Assembly: GCA_020634815.1 (NCBI GenBank)
Contig: JACKBA010000040.1
Span: 1-59,366, forward strand
DNA from: Caldilineaceae bacterium
Lineage (GTDB): Bacteria > Chloroflexota > Anaerolineae > Caldilineales > Caldilineaceae
Direction: 5' to 3'
Length of the DNA stretch: 59,366 nt
Positions 1 to 7,668 of the stretch are shown here, piece after piece. The stretch's first letter is position 1, and the number at the start of each line of letters is the position of its first letter. The position numbers were made by a program, and so were the translations under genes. The notes under the pieces were generated by a model. The model saw nothing but the letters and a program-made list of their open reading frames with translations. It had not been told where the DNA came from and did no database searches.

Positions 1-692
1 AGATAGCTTTTCACGGTCTCCTCGTCGGCGAGCAGATCGGCGGCGGCGCCCTGGAAGGCGATCTGCCCCGCGCGCAGCAGGTAGGCGTAGTCGCACCAGC
101 GCAACACGCTGCGCGCGTTCTGCTCGACGACGACGAGGGTGATGCCGGCGTCGCGCAGGGCGCGCAGCGTGCGGAAGACTTCGGTCACGAAGAGGGGTGA
201 CAGGCCGGCGCTCGGCTCGTCGAGCAGCATGAGCTTGGGCCGCGCCAGCCAGCCGAGCGCGATGGCCAGCATCTGCCGCTCGCCGCCGCTGAGACTGCCG
301 GCGCGCTGCCCCTGGCGATCCTTGAGCACGGGGAAGAGTTCGTAACATTCGCCCAGCGCGGCGACGCTCTCCTGCCGGCCCAGCCCGCGTACGGCCAGCA
401 GCAGGTTCTCGCGCACAGTCATACTCTTGAAGACATTTTCGCGCTGCGGCACGTAGGCGAGACCCAGCCCGCGGATCGTCTCGGTGCGCCGTCCGGCAAT
501 CGCCTGCCCGTCAAAATTGATCGCGCCGCGTTCGATGGTCGTCAGCCCAACGATGGTCTTGAGCAGCGTCGACTTACCGCTGCCGTTGGGACCAAGAATG
601 GCGGCGAACTGCCCCGCCGGCACCGCCAGCGCGATGTCATGGAGAATTGTGAGCTTGCCGTAGCCGGCGGTCAGGTCAGTGATCGAAAGCAT
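1..692 (-). CDS. livF: Branched-chain amino-acid ABC transporter ATP-binding protein LivF (3' end cut by window)
   Basis: This is a cytoplasmic ATPase that would power branched-chain amino acid or similar amide import. The reading frame begins with ATG at 692-690 (MLSITDLTAGYGKL) and stays open to the window edge at about 230 codons, so only a few C-terminal residues are missing for a family of about 235. Visible motifs are Walker A GPNGSGKST (residues 34-42), signature LSGGERQ and Walker B LMLLDEPSAG. The VPQRENVFKSMTV stretch is typical of LivF rather than LivG. It lies downstream of livG and the PhyH-like gene on the same strand, separated from the latter by a 160-bp gap that holds a repeat element. 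The permease and binding-protein genes are not in the window and may lie beyond its left edge. Confidence 0.9.
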   Translation of the reverse strand, partial: MLSITDLTAGYGKLTILHDIALAVPAGQFAAILGPNGSGKSTLLKTIVGLTTIERGAINFDGQAIAGRRTETIRGLGLAYVPQRENVFKSMTVRENLLLAVRGLGRQESVAALGECYELFPVLKDRQGQRAGSLSGGERQMLAIALGWLARPKLMLLDEPSAGLSPLFVTEVFRTLRALRDAGITLVVVEQNARSVLRWCDYAYLLRAGQIAFQGAAADLLADEETVKSY

Positions 693-721
693 AGTCGATA
701 ATTGGTTGCTGTATCTGCAAA

Positions 722-842
722 GAAAACGCTGCCACGAAGACACCAAGGCACAAAGGGGCACGAAGGATCGCAATGAGTCTGTGGCGCTACCGCCTTCTTG
801 GTGCTTCTTGGTGCCCTTCGAGGCTTTGTGGCGGCATTTTCG
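722..842. repeat. Inverted tandem-type repeat element (CACCAAGG/CACGAAGG units)
   Basis: The left arm (about 730-766) is built of units such as CCACGAAGA, CACCAAGG, CACAAAGG and CACGAAGG. The right arm (about 793-832) is its imperfect reverse complement (CTTCTTGGTG repeated, then CTTTGTGGC). It fills the gap between the PhyH-like gene and livF and shows no coding potential of its own. It is related in style to the GCAAAGAC repeats that bracket the GxxExxY gene at 32185-32733. It could form a long imperfect hairpin in the operon transcript. Confidence 0.7.
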
Positions 843-852
843 GCATCCATAT

Positions 853-1692
853 TCAGTCGTGGATCGCGGCATCGACGACGTTCAGCCCCGCCACTTCGAT
901 GACCTGCGTGCCGTCGCGTTCGACCCACACGCCGCACTGCGTGGCGCCGGGGCTATCCTCCAACTCGACGACGCTGCCGTCCATACGCAGGGCCGGATGG
1001 TACCAGCGCCCCACCTGCTCGGCGTCGCCCTCGATGTAGTGGCCGATGAGCGAGCGGCGGAAGCGGCTCTGGCTGGTGTTGGGATAGCTGCCGTGTACGA
1101 GCTGGCCGTTGAAGAAGAGCACATCGCCGGCCTGCATGACCACCGGACGCACATCGGCGTCGGGCGGGATAGGCACGGTGACGTCGGTGAAGCTCTGGCT
1201 CAGGTCGGCGCCCACGGTGCAGAGCACGGGCCAGCTATGGCTGCCGGCGACGATCTGCATGCAGCCGTTCTCCTCGTCACAGTCGTCGAGGGCCAGCCAG
1301 GCCGCCATGCAGGTGCCCGGCTGCACGCGCAGGTAGTAGTTGTCCTGGTGCAGCGCCTGGCCGCGCGCGCCGGCCGGCTTGAAGTAGAGCATCGTCTGCA
1401 CGGCGAAGGGCTCGCTGCCCAGGAAGGCCGTCAGCGCCTGGTTGATGCGCGGGTCGAGCATCCAGCGCAGCGAGAGGTCGTCCCAGCGGTGCATGTGGAT
1501 CATGCGCGGGTACGCCTTGAGCGGGTCGGTCTCGTTGGCGTCGATGCCGGCAAAGTCGCCGGCATAGCTGCCGTCGCGGCGCAGGCGCATGAAGTGGTCG
1601 CGGTACGTCTCCACTTCCTCGGGCGCAAACATCTGCCGGACGACGGTGTAGCCGTCCTGTTCGATCTGGGTGCGATGGGTCTGGGTAATCAC
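853..1692 (-). CDS. Phytanoyl-CoA dioxygenase (PhyH) family protein
   Basis: This is a 279-residue protein of the Fe(II)/2-oxoglutarate-dependent PhyH family. The metal-binding triad is visible: H115-Q-D117 in ALHQDNYYL, then H200 in GQLVHGSYPN. A conserved arginine about 12 residues later (SRFRRSL) would bind 2-oxoglutarate. The GTG start at 1692 has GGAGA a few bases upstream. The gene lies 12 bp after livG and before livF, inside what looks like one operon, so an ABC importer and an oxygenase may act on the same compound. The substrate cannot be read from the sequence; bacterial members hydroxylate diverse small molecules. Confidence 0.88.
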   Translation of the reverse strand: MITQTHRTQIEQDGYTVVRQMFAPEEVETYRDHFMRLRRDGSYAGDFAGIDANETDPLKAYPRMIHMHRWDDLSLRWMLDPRINQALTAFLGSEPFAVQTMLYFKPAGARGQALHQDNYYLRVQPGTCMAAWLALDDCDEENGCMQIVAGSHSWPVLCTVGADLSQSFTDVTVPIPPDADVRPVVMQAGDVLFFNGQLVHGSYPNTSQSRFRRSLIGHYIEGDAEQVGRWYHPALRMDGSVVELEDSPGATQCGVWVERDGTQVIEVAGLNVVDAAIHD

Positions 1693-1704
1693 GGTAGTCT
1701 CCGC

Positions 1705-2460
1705 CTATTCTCCAAAATAAACTTCGCGCACGAATGCATCTTGTTCGATCGCGGCCGGTTTGCCCTCGGCGATGACCTGGCCCATGTGCATGACGTAGAG
1801 CCGGTCGACAAAGTCGAAGAGAATCTCCAGCCGGTGTTCGACGATGAGGAAGGTGAGGCCGTGGGCCGTACGCATGCGCTCGATCTCCTCGAAGATAGTG
1901 TAGGCCAGCGCCGGTGCGACGCCGGCGGTCGGCTCGTCGAGGAGCAACATCTTGGGCTCGCCCATGAGCGTGCGACCCATCTCCAGCAGCTTCATCTGCC
2001 CGCCGGAGAGATCGGAGGCCGGCGCGTGGGCGCGGTCGTCGATCTTGAGGTCGGCCAGGATCGCGGCAGCCTCAGCCGTGTTCTCCCGCTCTTGGGTCCA
2101 CCATCGCCCGCGAAATGGGGCGAAGCGAGCCTGCTCGCCGCGCTGCTCGCGCGCCGGCAGCAGCGCGTTATCCAGCGCCGACATGCGGAAGAAGAGCGAA
2201 GGATCCTGGTAGGAACGCGCCAGGCCGCGGTCGAAGACCTTGTCAGGTGATAGCCCGCCGATGGGCTGCCCGTCGAAGTTGATCGTTCCGTCGTTTGGTT
2301 GATAGGCGCCAGCAACGGTGCTCAGGAGCGTCGACTTGCCGCTGCCATTGGGACCGATGAGCCCGACAATCTCGCCCGCGTTCACGTGTAGCGACACGCC
2401 GGCCACTGCGGCGAAGCGGCCAAAGCACTTGTAGAGGTTTGTTAGTTCGAGCAGCGGCAT
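1705..2460 (-). CDS. livG: Branched-chain amino-acid ABC transporter ATP-binding protein LivG
   Basis: This is a 251-residue ATPase with Walker A GPNGSGKST (from residue 36), signature LSGGQMKLLEMGR and Walker B LLLDEPTAGV, followed by VEHRLEIL. The C-terminal extension after the H-loop (MHMGQVIAEGKPAAIEQD...VREVYFGE) is the LivG-type ending. It pairs with the LivF at the left edge, but a PhyH-like gene lies between the two ATPases, which is unusual. The upstream acyltransferase-like gene ends 24 bp before its start. Substrate specificity is set by the binding protein, which is not in the window. Confidence 0.92.
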   Translation of the reverse strand: MPLLELTNLYKCFGRFAAVAGVSLHVNAGEIVGLIGPNGSGKSTLLSTVAGAYQPNDGTINFDGQPIGGLSPDKVFDRGLARSYQDPSLFFRMSALDNALLPAREQRGEQARFAPFRGRWWTQERENTAEAAAILADLKIDDRAHAPASDLSGGQMKLLEMGRTLMGEPKMLLLDEPTAGVAPALAYTIFEEIERMRTAHGLTFLIVEHRLEILFDFVDRLYVMHMGQVIAEGKPAAIEQDAFVREVYFGE

Positions 2461-2484
2461 GGCGGGATCTTCCTGTGGATGGCG

Positions 2485-3324
2485 TTACAGGCTGACGATG
2501 CCCAGCAACATGAGCACGAGCAGGATCAACGGCTGGTGAACGAGATAGATAACGAGCGAATGGCGCCCCAGAAAGCGCAGACCGCGGATGGGCAGCATGT
2601 CGCCCCAATCGGGCAGCGGGATGAGACGCTGGTTGCCGGCATAGAACCAGTTGCCGAACCAGACACCCAGCAGCACCACGCCAAACCAGGGAATGAGCGG
2701 GAAGTAGTCGACGGCGGGATAGTAGGTGGGCGTGATACCGAAAGGCGCAAGCCAGCGCCCATCGATAAAAAGGATGGTCATGGTCGAGCCGATGACAATG
2801 GGCGTCCAGCGCCCGTCGAAGTGCATGCCTTCGATCGCCTTGCCGATGGCAGAGAGCACGACCCACAGCGCGAAGTTCAGCCACTTGAAGCGCAGCAACG
2901 GATAGGCCAGAATCGTCGAGGCGCCGATGAGGTGGAGGATGCCGAAGTCGACGTAGCCCACGCCCGCCGCGGTGACGACGACCGTGATGATCATGCCCAG
3001 GCCGAAGATCTTGAGACCGCGCCAGAAGAACTTGGGGAAGATGCGCTCACCGGGGCCGCGGCGTTCTCGCTCGCGACGATAAACCAGCGTGAGCGACACG
3101 CCGACCAGGATGAGAAAGGTGCCGGCCGTGAAGCGCTGCCAATATTTCCAGAAGCCTTCCCACAGCACCACATTGGGCAGGACGCGCCAATACCAGAGAT
3201 CCCACATGGTGTGGTAGACGATCATGGTGATGATGGCGACGCCGCGCATGGCGTCGATCTCCCAGAAGCGCGGGCCGGTCTTGACGGCAGCGACTTCGTT
3301 GACGGGTGCGGTGGTAACGGACAT
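2485..3324 (-). CDS. Heparan-alpha-glucosaminide N-acetyltransferase-like (DUF1624) membrane protein
   Basis: This 279-residue polytopic membrane protein starts MSVTTAPVNE. Near the N-terminus it carries RFWEIDAMRGVAIITMIVYH, the hallmark of the DUF1624/HGSNAT catalytic family and related OpgC/acyltransferase-3 proteins. About 7-8 hydrophobic helices follow, with charged loops such as RRERERRGPGERIFP. ATG 3324 is preferred over an upstream in-frame codon because GGAGAG sits just upstream and the family motif starts about 30 residues in. Members transfer acetyl groups from cytosolic acetyl-CoA to exported glycans; the acceptor here is unknown. It is the first gene of the minus-strand cluster with livG, PhyH and livF, and its 5' end faces csoR. 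Confidence 0.82.
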   Translation of the reverse strand: MSVTTAPVNEVAAVKTGPRFWEIDAMRGVAIITMIVYHTMWDLWYWRVLPNVVLWEGFWKYWQRFTAGTFLILVGVSLTLVYRRERERRGPGERIFPKFFWRGLKIFGLGMIITVVVTAAGVGYVDFGILHLIGASTILAYPLLRFKWLNFALWVVLSAIGKAIEGMHFDGRWTPIVIGSTMTILFIDGRWLAPFGITPTYYPAVDYFPLIPWFGVVLLGVWFGNWFYAGNQRLIPLPDWGDMLPIRGLRFLGRHSLVIYLVHQPLILLVLMLLGIVSL

Positions 3325-3414
3325 GAAACTCTCCAACGGTTGGCAAATTGCCCGCACTCTACCACCATTGCGCCGCCGTGTCGAATCTACCGAAAAGATC
3401 GGCGATGAGCTTAC

Positions 3415-3443
3415 TTGACAGCGGACAAAACGCGACGTACACT
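3415..3443 (+). promoter_or_regulatory. Sigma-70 promoter of the copper operon
   Basis: TTGACA (3415-3420), a 17-bp spacer and TACACT (3438-3443) form a near-consensus housekeeping promoter. It is followed directly by the CsoR-type operator and then csoR. Confidence 0.8.
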
Positions 3444-3448
3444 AGCCC

Positions 3449-3475
3449 TGTACCCCTCCCCGTGGGGGGTGGGGC
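3449..3475. promoter_or_regulatory. CsoR-type operator (C-rich/G-rich palindrome)
   Basis: TACCCCTCCCC is followed by GTGGGGGGTGGGGCA, an interrupted C-tract/G-tract palindrome downstream of the -10 box and 17 bp before the csoR start codon. It resembles the described CsoR operators of Actinobacteria and Bacillus (TACCC...GGGGTA style). A repressor bound here would block transcription until Cu(I) is bound. Confidence 0.7.
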
Positions 3476-3491
3476 AAAGGGAGCCAGGAAA

Positions 3492-3773
3492 ATGCTTGAC
3501 TCAGACAAGAAACGCACCATCGTGAATCGGTTGAAAAGCGTCGAGGGCCATATCCGCGGCATCGAGCGCATGGTCGAGGAAGACGTCTACTGCATGGACA
3601 TCCTGAAGCAGATCAAGGCCGTGCAGCAGGCGCTGGAACGCGTCAGCGCGCTGACGCTGGAGAATCACCTGAACACGTGCGTCACGACTGCGATCCGCAG
3701 TGACGACAACGTGGAGAAAGAACGCGTCTTCACCGAGATCATGGACGTGTTCAAAGCAACCGGCAAACTGTGA
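3492..3773 (+). CDS. csoR: Copper-sensing transcriptional repressor CsoR
   Basis: This 93-residue all-helical protein of the CsoR/RcnR/FrmR family starts MLDSDKKRTIVNRLKSVEGH. The Cu(I) ligand set C-H-C is present as C34, H59 and C63 (VYCMDIL ... LENHLNTC), which separates it from FrmR and RcnR members. ATG 3492 with the upstream GGAGCCAGGAA is chosen over longer in-frame starts because it matches the family N-terminus and lies downstream of the promoter. It heads an operon with two metal-binding proteins and the CopA pump. The operator just upstream implies autorepression relieved by copper. Confidence 0.93.
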   Translation: MLDSDKKRTIVNRLKSVEGHIRGIERMVEEDVYCMDILKQIKAVQQALERVSALTLENHLNTCVTTAIRSDDNVEKERVFTEIMDVFKATGKL

Positions 3774-3796
3774 AGCCAGATCCAAGGAGAACGACT

Positions 3797-4012
3797 ATGC
3801 CCAGGCGAGAGTACCACCCACCGACCATCCCCGGACAACACACGGTGGAAGAGGTCATCGGCAAAATCAAGTCCATGTTCGGCGTACACGACGTGAGCGT
3901 GGATCAAGAGAGCGGCAAGTTGGTCGTGCATGTCAGCAGCGAGGAGATTCACCCCGGTATCGACGAGGCGCTTGGTCACTACGGGTATCTGCCGGGAATG
4001 GGAAGCCAGTAA
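3797..4012 (+). CDS. Small HMA-fold-like protein lacking the CxxC metal motif
   Basis: This 71-residue cytosolic protein starts at ATG 3797 behind AAGGAGA (3783-3789). The pattern IGKIKSMFGVHDVSVD then GKLVVHVSSEEI then IDEALGHYGY matches the beta-alpha-beta-beta-alpha-beta layout of heavy-metal-associated domains and aligns by eye with the copZ product that follows. Where HMA domains have GMxCxxC, this one reads IPGQHTVEE and contains no cysteine at all. It sits between csoR and copZ in the copper operon. It could be a regulatory or scaffolding paralogue, or bind metal through histidines. The function is unknown. Confidence 0.72.
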   Translation: MPRREYHPPTIPGQHTVEEVIGKIKSMFGVHDVSVDQESGKLVVHVSSEEIHPGIDEALGHYGYLPGMGSQ

Positions 4013-4077
4013 CCGACAGCGAACCTGATGGCAAATAGTTATCAGCGAAGTGTTTTCAGCATAACAGGAGTAGAAAG

Positions 4078-4281
4078 ATGACCACCAAGACCTACAACGT
4101 CCCAGACATTTCATGCGGTCACTGCACCGCTACCATCGAGCGTGAACTCAAGCTGGTCGACGGCCTGGATTCGGTCAAGGCCGAACTCGACACCAAACTG
4201 GTCACGGTCGAGGTCGAGAATGACAGCGTCCTGGCGGAAGTAGAGAAGATGTTGGAAGAGATTGGCTATCCGGCCGCATAG
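4078..4281 (+). CDS. copZ: Copper chaperone CopZ (HMA domain)
   Basis: This 67-residue single HMA domain carries the Cu(I)-binding motif DISCGHCTATIE (C13 and C16) and ends GYPAA. AGGAGTAGAAAG precedes the ATG. The expected partner is the downstream CopA: CopZ would carry Cu(I) to the pump and exchange it with CsoR. A GGAGATT inverted repeat separates it from copA. Confidence 0.92.
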   Translation: MTTKTYNVPDISCGHCTATIERELKLVDGLDSVKAELDTKLVTVEVENDSVLAEVEKMLEEIGYPAA

Positions 4282-4289
4282 GTTGGAAT

Positions 4290-4362
4290 GGAGATTGGAG
4301 ATTGGAGATTGGAGATTGGAGATTGCCTGTCGAAAGCGACTGATCTCCAATCTCCAATCTCC
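4290..4362. repeat. GGAGATT heptamer inverted repeat between copZ and copA
   Basis: Five direct copies of GGAGATT (from 4290) are followed, after about 17 nt, by three reverse-complement copies (AATCTCC). In RNA this would form a long hairpin between copZ and copA. The same heptamer family recurs at 16141-16264, 19831-19906 and 34281-34364. Confidence 0.88.
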
Positions 4363-4381
4363 AGGTTTGTGAGGAATGAAC

Positions 4382-6982
4382 ATGACCGCAGCGACAATCA
4401 CGGCGCCCGCGCAGGGGAAGACAAAGCAACTGATCATCCCCATCATCGGCATGCATTGCGCCAACTGTGCCAACACGGTGGGGCGCAACCTGAAGCGCAT
4501 GCCCGGCGTCGACGAGGCGAGTGTCTCGTACGCCAGCGAGCGCGCCGTCATCGACTATGACCCCAAGCGCGTCACGCCCGATGAGATGATCGCAATAGTC
4601 AAGGATCTGGGCTATGGCGCGGCGCTGGCGGAGGTCGATCTGCCGGTCGCCGGCATGACGTGCAACAACTGCGCCAACACCATCACGCGCACGCTCAAGC
4701 GCGTCGACGGCGTGCTGGATGTCAACACGAGCTACGCCAGCGAGCGCACGCGCGTGACCTACCTGCCCTCCATGGTGGAGATGGCCGACATCAAGCGCGC
4801 GGTGCGCGACGCCGGCTACAAGGTCATCGAGGTCGAGGGAGCGGGCGAGCAGGCGCAGGTGGATGCCGAACAGGCCGCCCGCAACGCCGAGATCGCCGAC
4901 AAGAAGCGCAAGGTCATCGTCGGCGCCGTGCTCAGCACGATCATCATGATCCTGAGCATGGCCGAGATGGTGGGCATCCCGCTCGACTTTCCGGGGCGGC
5001 TGTGGCTGGTCGCCGGTCTGACCACTATCGTCCAGGTCTACCTGGGCACCGACTACTACGTCAGCGCATGGAAGGCACTCAAGAATCGCACCGCCAACAT
5101 GGACACGCTGGTGGCCATGGGGTCGAGCGTGGCCTATTTCTACAGCCTGGCCGTGCTCGTGCTGGGGCTGGACCCCATGCACTATCACGTCTACTTCGAG
5201 TCGGCGGCTATGATTCTGACGCTGATTACGGTCGGAAAATTCCTCGAAGCGCGTGGCAAGGGGCAGACGGGTGAGGCGATCCGCAAGCTGCTGGGGCTGC
5301 GCGCCAAGACGGCACGCATCGTGCGCGGCAGCGGTCCGGCGGCCGAAGAGGTCGAGGTGCCCGTCGAGGATGTGCTGGTGGGCGACATCGTCGTCGTGCG
5401 GCCGGGCGAGAAGATCCCGGTCGACGGCATGGTGACGGCGGGGCAGAGCACCGTCGACGAGTCCATGCTCACCGGCGAGAGCCTGCCGGTGGCCAAGGCG
5501 CCTGGCGACACGGTCATCGGCGGCGCCATCAACAAGACGGGCAGCTTCCGCTTCGAGGCAACGGCGGTGGGCAAGCAGACCGCGCTGGCGCAAATCGTCA
5601 AGATGGTGCAGGACGCGCAGGCCAGCCGCGCGCCGATCCAGGATTTGGCGGACAAGGTCTCGGCGATCTTCGTGCCCGCCGTGATGACGTTGGCTGTGCT
5701 CGTCGGCCTCTTCTGGTACTTTTGGGGTTCGGCTGCCTTCTACCACCACGAGAATCCACTGGGCACCGCGTTGATCTTCATGGCGACGGTGCTGCTTATC
5801 TCCTGCCCGTGCGCGCTGGGTCTGGCCACGCCGACCGCGATCATGGCCGGCACGGGCGTCGGCGCACAGAACGGCATCCTGATCAAGAACGCCGAGGCGC
5901 TGCAAAAGGCCGGCGGCATCACAACCGTCGTGCTGGACAAGACCGGCACGATCACCAAGGGGAAGCCGGCGGTGACGGATGTCGTGGTGGGTAAAGAGGC
6001 CGAATTGTCAACGGTCAACGGTCAACGGTCAATGGTCAATGGCCATGGCGCTCACCCCCTCATCATGTCATCCGGTCAGGCTGTTGCGGAATCACCGCGC
6101 CTGGCGCTCCTCCACTTCGCCGCCAGTGCCGAGCGTGCCAGCGAGCACCCACTGGCCGAGGCGATCGTCGAGTATGCCAAGGCCGAAGGCGTGACGCTGA
6201 GCGAGGTCGAGGCGTTCGACTCGATTACCGGCCGCGGCATCGAGGCCACGGTAGACGGGCAGGCAGTCCTGCTCGGCAGCCCGGCGCTCATGCGCGAGCG
6301 TGCGATTGACACTGCGGCGATGGAAGCGGACATTGCTCGTCTGCAGGATGAAGGCAAGACGGTGATGGCCGTGGCGGTGGGCGGTACGCTGGCCGGGCTG
6401 CTGGCCGTGGCCGACACGGTCAAGGAGAGCAGCGCCGACGCCATCCGCCGCATGCACGAACAGCACCTGCGCGTGGTCATGCTGACGGGCGACAACTGGC
6501 GCACGGCGCAGGCCATCGCGCGGCAGGTAGGGCTGGATCCGGAGCGGGAGGTCAAGGCCGAGGTGCTGCCCGGCGACAAAGCCGCTGCGGTGAAAGCGGA
6601 GCAGGCCGCAGGTCGCATTGTCTCCATGGTGGGCGACGGCGTCAACGACGCGCCGGCGCTGGCCCAGTCGGACGTAGGCATGGCCATCGGCACGGGCACG
6701 GACGTCGCCATCGAGGCGGCCGACGTGACGCTCATGCGCGGCGACCTGCGCAGCGTGCCACAGGCGATCAAGCTCAGCCGCAGCACCCTACGCACGATCA
6801 AGCAGAACCTGTTCTGGGCCTTTGCCTACAACGTGGCAGCGATTCCGATTGCGGCCGGCGTGCTGGTGCCCTTCTTCGGGCCGCAATACCAGCTCAACCC
6901 CATGATCGCGGCGGGGGCCATGGCCTTCAGCAGCATCTTCGTGGTGAGCAACAGCTTGCGGCTGCGTGGGGTGAAGCTCTAG
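4382..6982 (+). CDS. copA: Copper-translocating P1B-type ATPase CopA
   Basis: This is a membrane Cu(I) exporter of about 866 residues. It has two N-terminal HMA domains (GMHCANC near residue 26 and GMTCNNC near 94), then TM helices and the actuator motif TGES. The transport motif CPC (SCPCALGLATP), the phosphorylation motif DKTGT, the HP motif (SEHPLAEA) and the hinge GDGVNDAP follow, with two C-terminal TM helices. ATG 4382 sits 6 nt after GAGGA (4371-4375); the ATG at 4376 touches that ribosome site and is less likely. Between the phosphorylation loop and the SEHPL motif, the reading frame contains five tandem heptamers (6008-6042) encoding STVNGQRSMVNG, an insertion in the nucleotide-binding domain. 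It is the last gene of the csoR operon. Confidence 0.95.
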   Translation: MTAATITAPAQGKTKQLIIPIIGMHCANCANTVGRNLKRMPGVDEASVSYASERAVIDYDPKRVTPDEMIAIVKDLGYGAALAEVDLPVAGMTCNNCANTITRTLKRVDGVLDVNTSYASERTRVTYLPSMVEMADIKRAVRDAGYKVIEVEGAGEQAQVDAEQAARNAEIADKKRKVIVGAVLSTIIMILSMAEMVGIPLDFPGRLWLVAGLTTIVQVYLGTDYYVSAWKALKNRTANMDTLVAMGSSVAYFYSLAVLVLGLDPMHYHVYFESAAMILTLITVGKFLEARGKGQTGEAIRKLLGLRAKTARIVRGSGPAAEEVEVPVEDVLVGDIVVVRPGEKIPVDGMVTAGQSTVDESMLTGESLPVAKAPGDTVIGGAINKTGSFRFEATAVGKQTALAQIVKMVQDAQASRAPIQDLADKVSAIFVPAVMTLAVLVGLFWYFWGSAAFYHHENPLGTALIFMATVLLISCPCALGLATPTAIMAGTGVGAQNGILIKNAEALQKAGGITTVVLDKTGTITKGKPAVTDVVVGKEAELSTVNGQRSMVNGHGAHPLIMSSGQAVAESPRLALLHFAASAERASEHPLAEAIVEYAKAEGVTLSEVEAFDSITGRGIEATVDGQAVLLGSPALMRERAIDTAAMEADIARLQDEGKTVMAVAVGGTLAGLLAVADTVKESSADAIRRMHEQHLRVVMLTGDNWRTAQAIARQVGLDPEREVKAEVLPGDKAAAVKAEQAAGRIVSMVGDGVNDAPALAQSDVGMAIGTGTDVAIEAADVTLMRGDLRSVPQAIKLSRSTLRTIKQNLFWAFAYNVAAIPIAAGVLVPFFGPQYQLNPMIAAGAMAFSSIFVVSNSLRLRGVKL
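6008..6042 (+). repeat. Five tandem heptamers (TCAACGG/TCAATGG) inside copA
   Basis: Three TCAACGG and two TCAATGG units run head to tail. Translated in the copA frame they give a V-N-G / M-V-N-G repeat. No inverted arm is present, unlike the other elements. Confidence 0.9.
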
Positions 6983-7016
6983 AAGTCTGACCAAATGAGG
7001 ATGATACAAGACAGGG

Positions 7017-7058
7017 AATCGGCGAACGGAAGCGTATCACTTTCACCGTTCGCCGATT
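7017..7058. terminator. Stem-loop between convergent copA and higA
   Basis: AATCGGCGAACGG (7017-7029) pairs perfectly with CCGTTCGCCGATT (7046-7058) around a 16-nt loop. It lies between two convergent genes, as expected for a bidirectional terminator, but has only weak T-rich flanks. Confidence 0.6.
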
Positions 7059-7080
7059 ACTTGTCAGAGGGCGGAATCGC

Positions 7081-7410
7081 TCAACTCAGCTCGACCTGGA
7101 GTTGTGTGCGGCGGTCTGCAATTTCATCCAAGATATCCTGCCCGAGCGTGCTGCGCGCGATCGAGAGGCGATAATCCGCCTCAAGGCCAATCCAGAGCTC
7201 GGGTGATGTGCCGAGGGCAGCCGCAATGCGCAACGCGGTCTCCGGCGTGATCTGTTTCTTTGCCCGCACGATCTCGTTGACGGCCTGAACTGGCTTGCCA
7301 AGAATCCGGGCAAACTGGCGCTGCGACCATCCACGCGCAGATAACTCCATTGCCAGAATCTCACCAGGTGCGGGCGCTGTGGCCGGCATAAGCTCGCTTG
7401 TACTGTTCAT
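7081..7410 (-). CDS. higA: HigA-family antitoxin, XRE-type HTH
   Basis: This 109-residue protein contains a helix-turn-helix (WSQRQFARILGKPVQAVNEIV) and the HigA-type block ITPETALRIAAALGTSPELW. It would neutralise a RelE-fold HigB toxin and repress its own operon. ATG 7410 has GGGGAA upstream; an in-frame TTG at 7431 overlaps the preceding toxin stop and is less likely. The toxin gene in front of it appears shortened, so the antitoxin may be left without an active partner. Confidence 0.85.
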   Translation of the reverse strand: MNSTSELMPATAPAPGEILAMELSARGWSQRQFARILGKPVQAVNEIVRAKKQITPETALRIAAALGTSPELWIGLEADYRLSIARSTLGQDILDEIADRRTQLQVELS

Positions 7411-7427
7411 CGTGTTCGTTCCCCGTG

Positions 7428-7616
7428 TCAATGATAGTCTTCAATGGCGACTATCCACAACAATCGGCCATCGTCATCTGTCTGCCGCTCCACGATAAGC
7501 CGCCATTGCTTGTTCAAGCGCAGTGAATGTTGGTGACTGCGCTGGCCTCTCAGTGCCTCATAGTTCAGACTGCCAATTCTTTCCTGCTCTACACTGCACC
7601 GAGCAGGGTAGCTCAA
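7428..7616 (-). pseudogene. higB: HigB/RelE-like toxin, C-terminal fragment
   Basis: The frame encodes the C-terminal half of a HigB/RelE-type mRNA interferase: SLNYEALRG, HQHSLRLNKQWRLIVER and IVAIEDYH, ending just before the antitoxin. Family members are about 90-100 residues, whereas only about 55 homologous residues are visible. Upstream codons in this frame (…RCCYGKVGHLLSYPARC) do not resemble a toxin N-terminus. The only nearby start is a TTG at 7616, and the other minus frames contain stops. The 5' end seems to have been lost next to the downstream end of the hydrolase gene at 7669. A short functional variant cannot be excluded. Confidence 0.6.
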
Positions 7617-7668
7617 CAGATGCCCGACTTTTCCATAACAACAACGATCGGCGGCGCCAATGGCAGTT

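Noticed and set aside
679..2250. 523-codon plus-strand frame across the PhyH and livG genes
   Set aside because: Opposite strand encodes two recognisable proteins; this frame has no motif and runs through the repeat element.
4290..4362. Heptamer arrays as CRISPR repeats
   Set aside because: Units are 7 bp without spacers and occur as a direct plus an inverted arm; no cas genes are present anywhere in the window.
4202..5905. 567-codon minus-strand frame opposite copA
   Set aside because: Shadow of copA with no domain or start signal; it would also cover the copZ end and the repeat.
7617..7668. Missing N-terminal half of the HigB-like toxin
   Set aside because: I translated all three minus frames; none gives a HigB-like N-terminus and two contain stops, so I call the toxin truncated rather than frameshifted.
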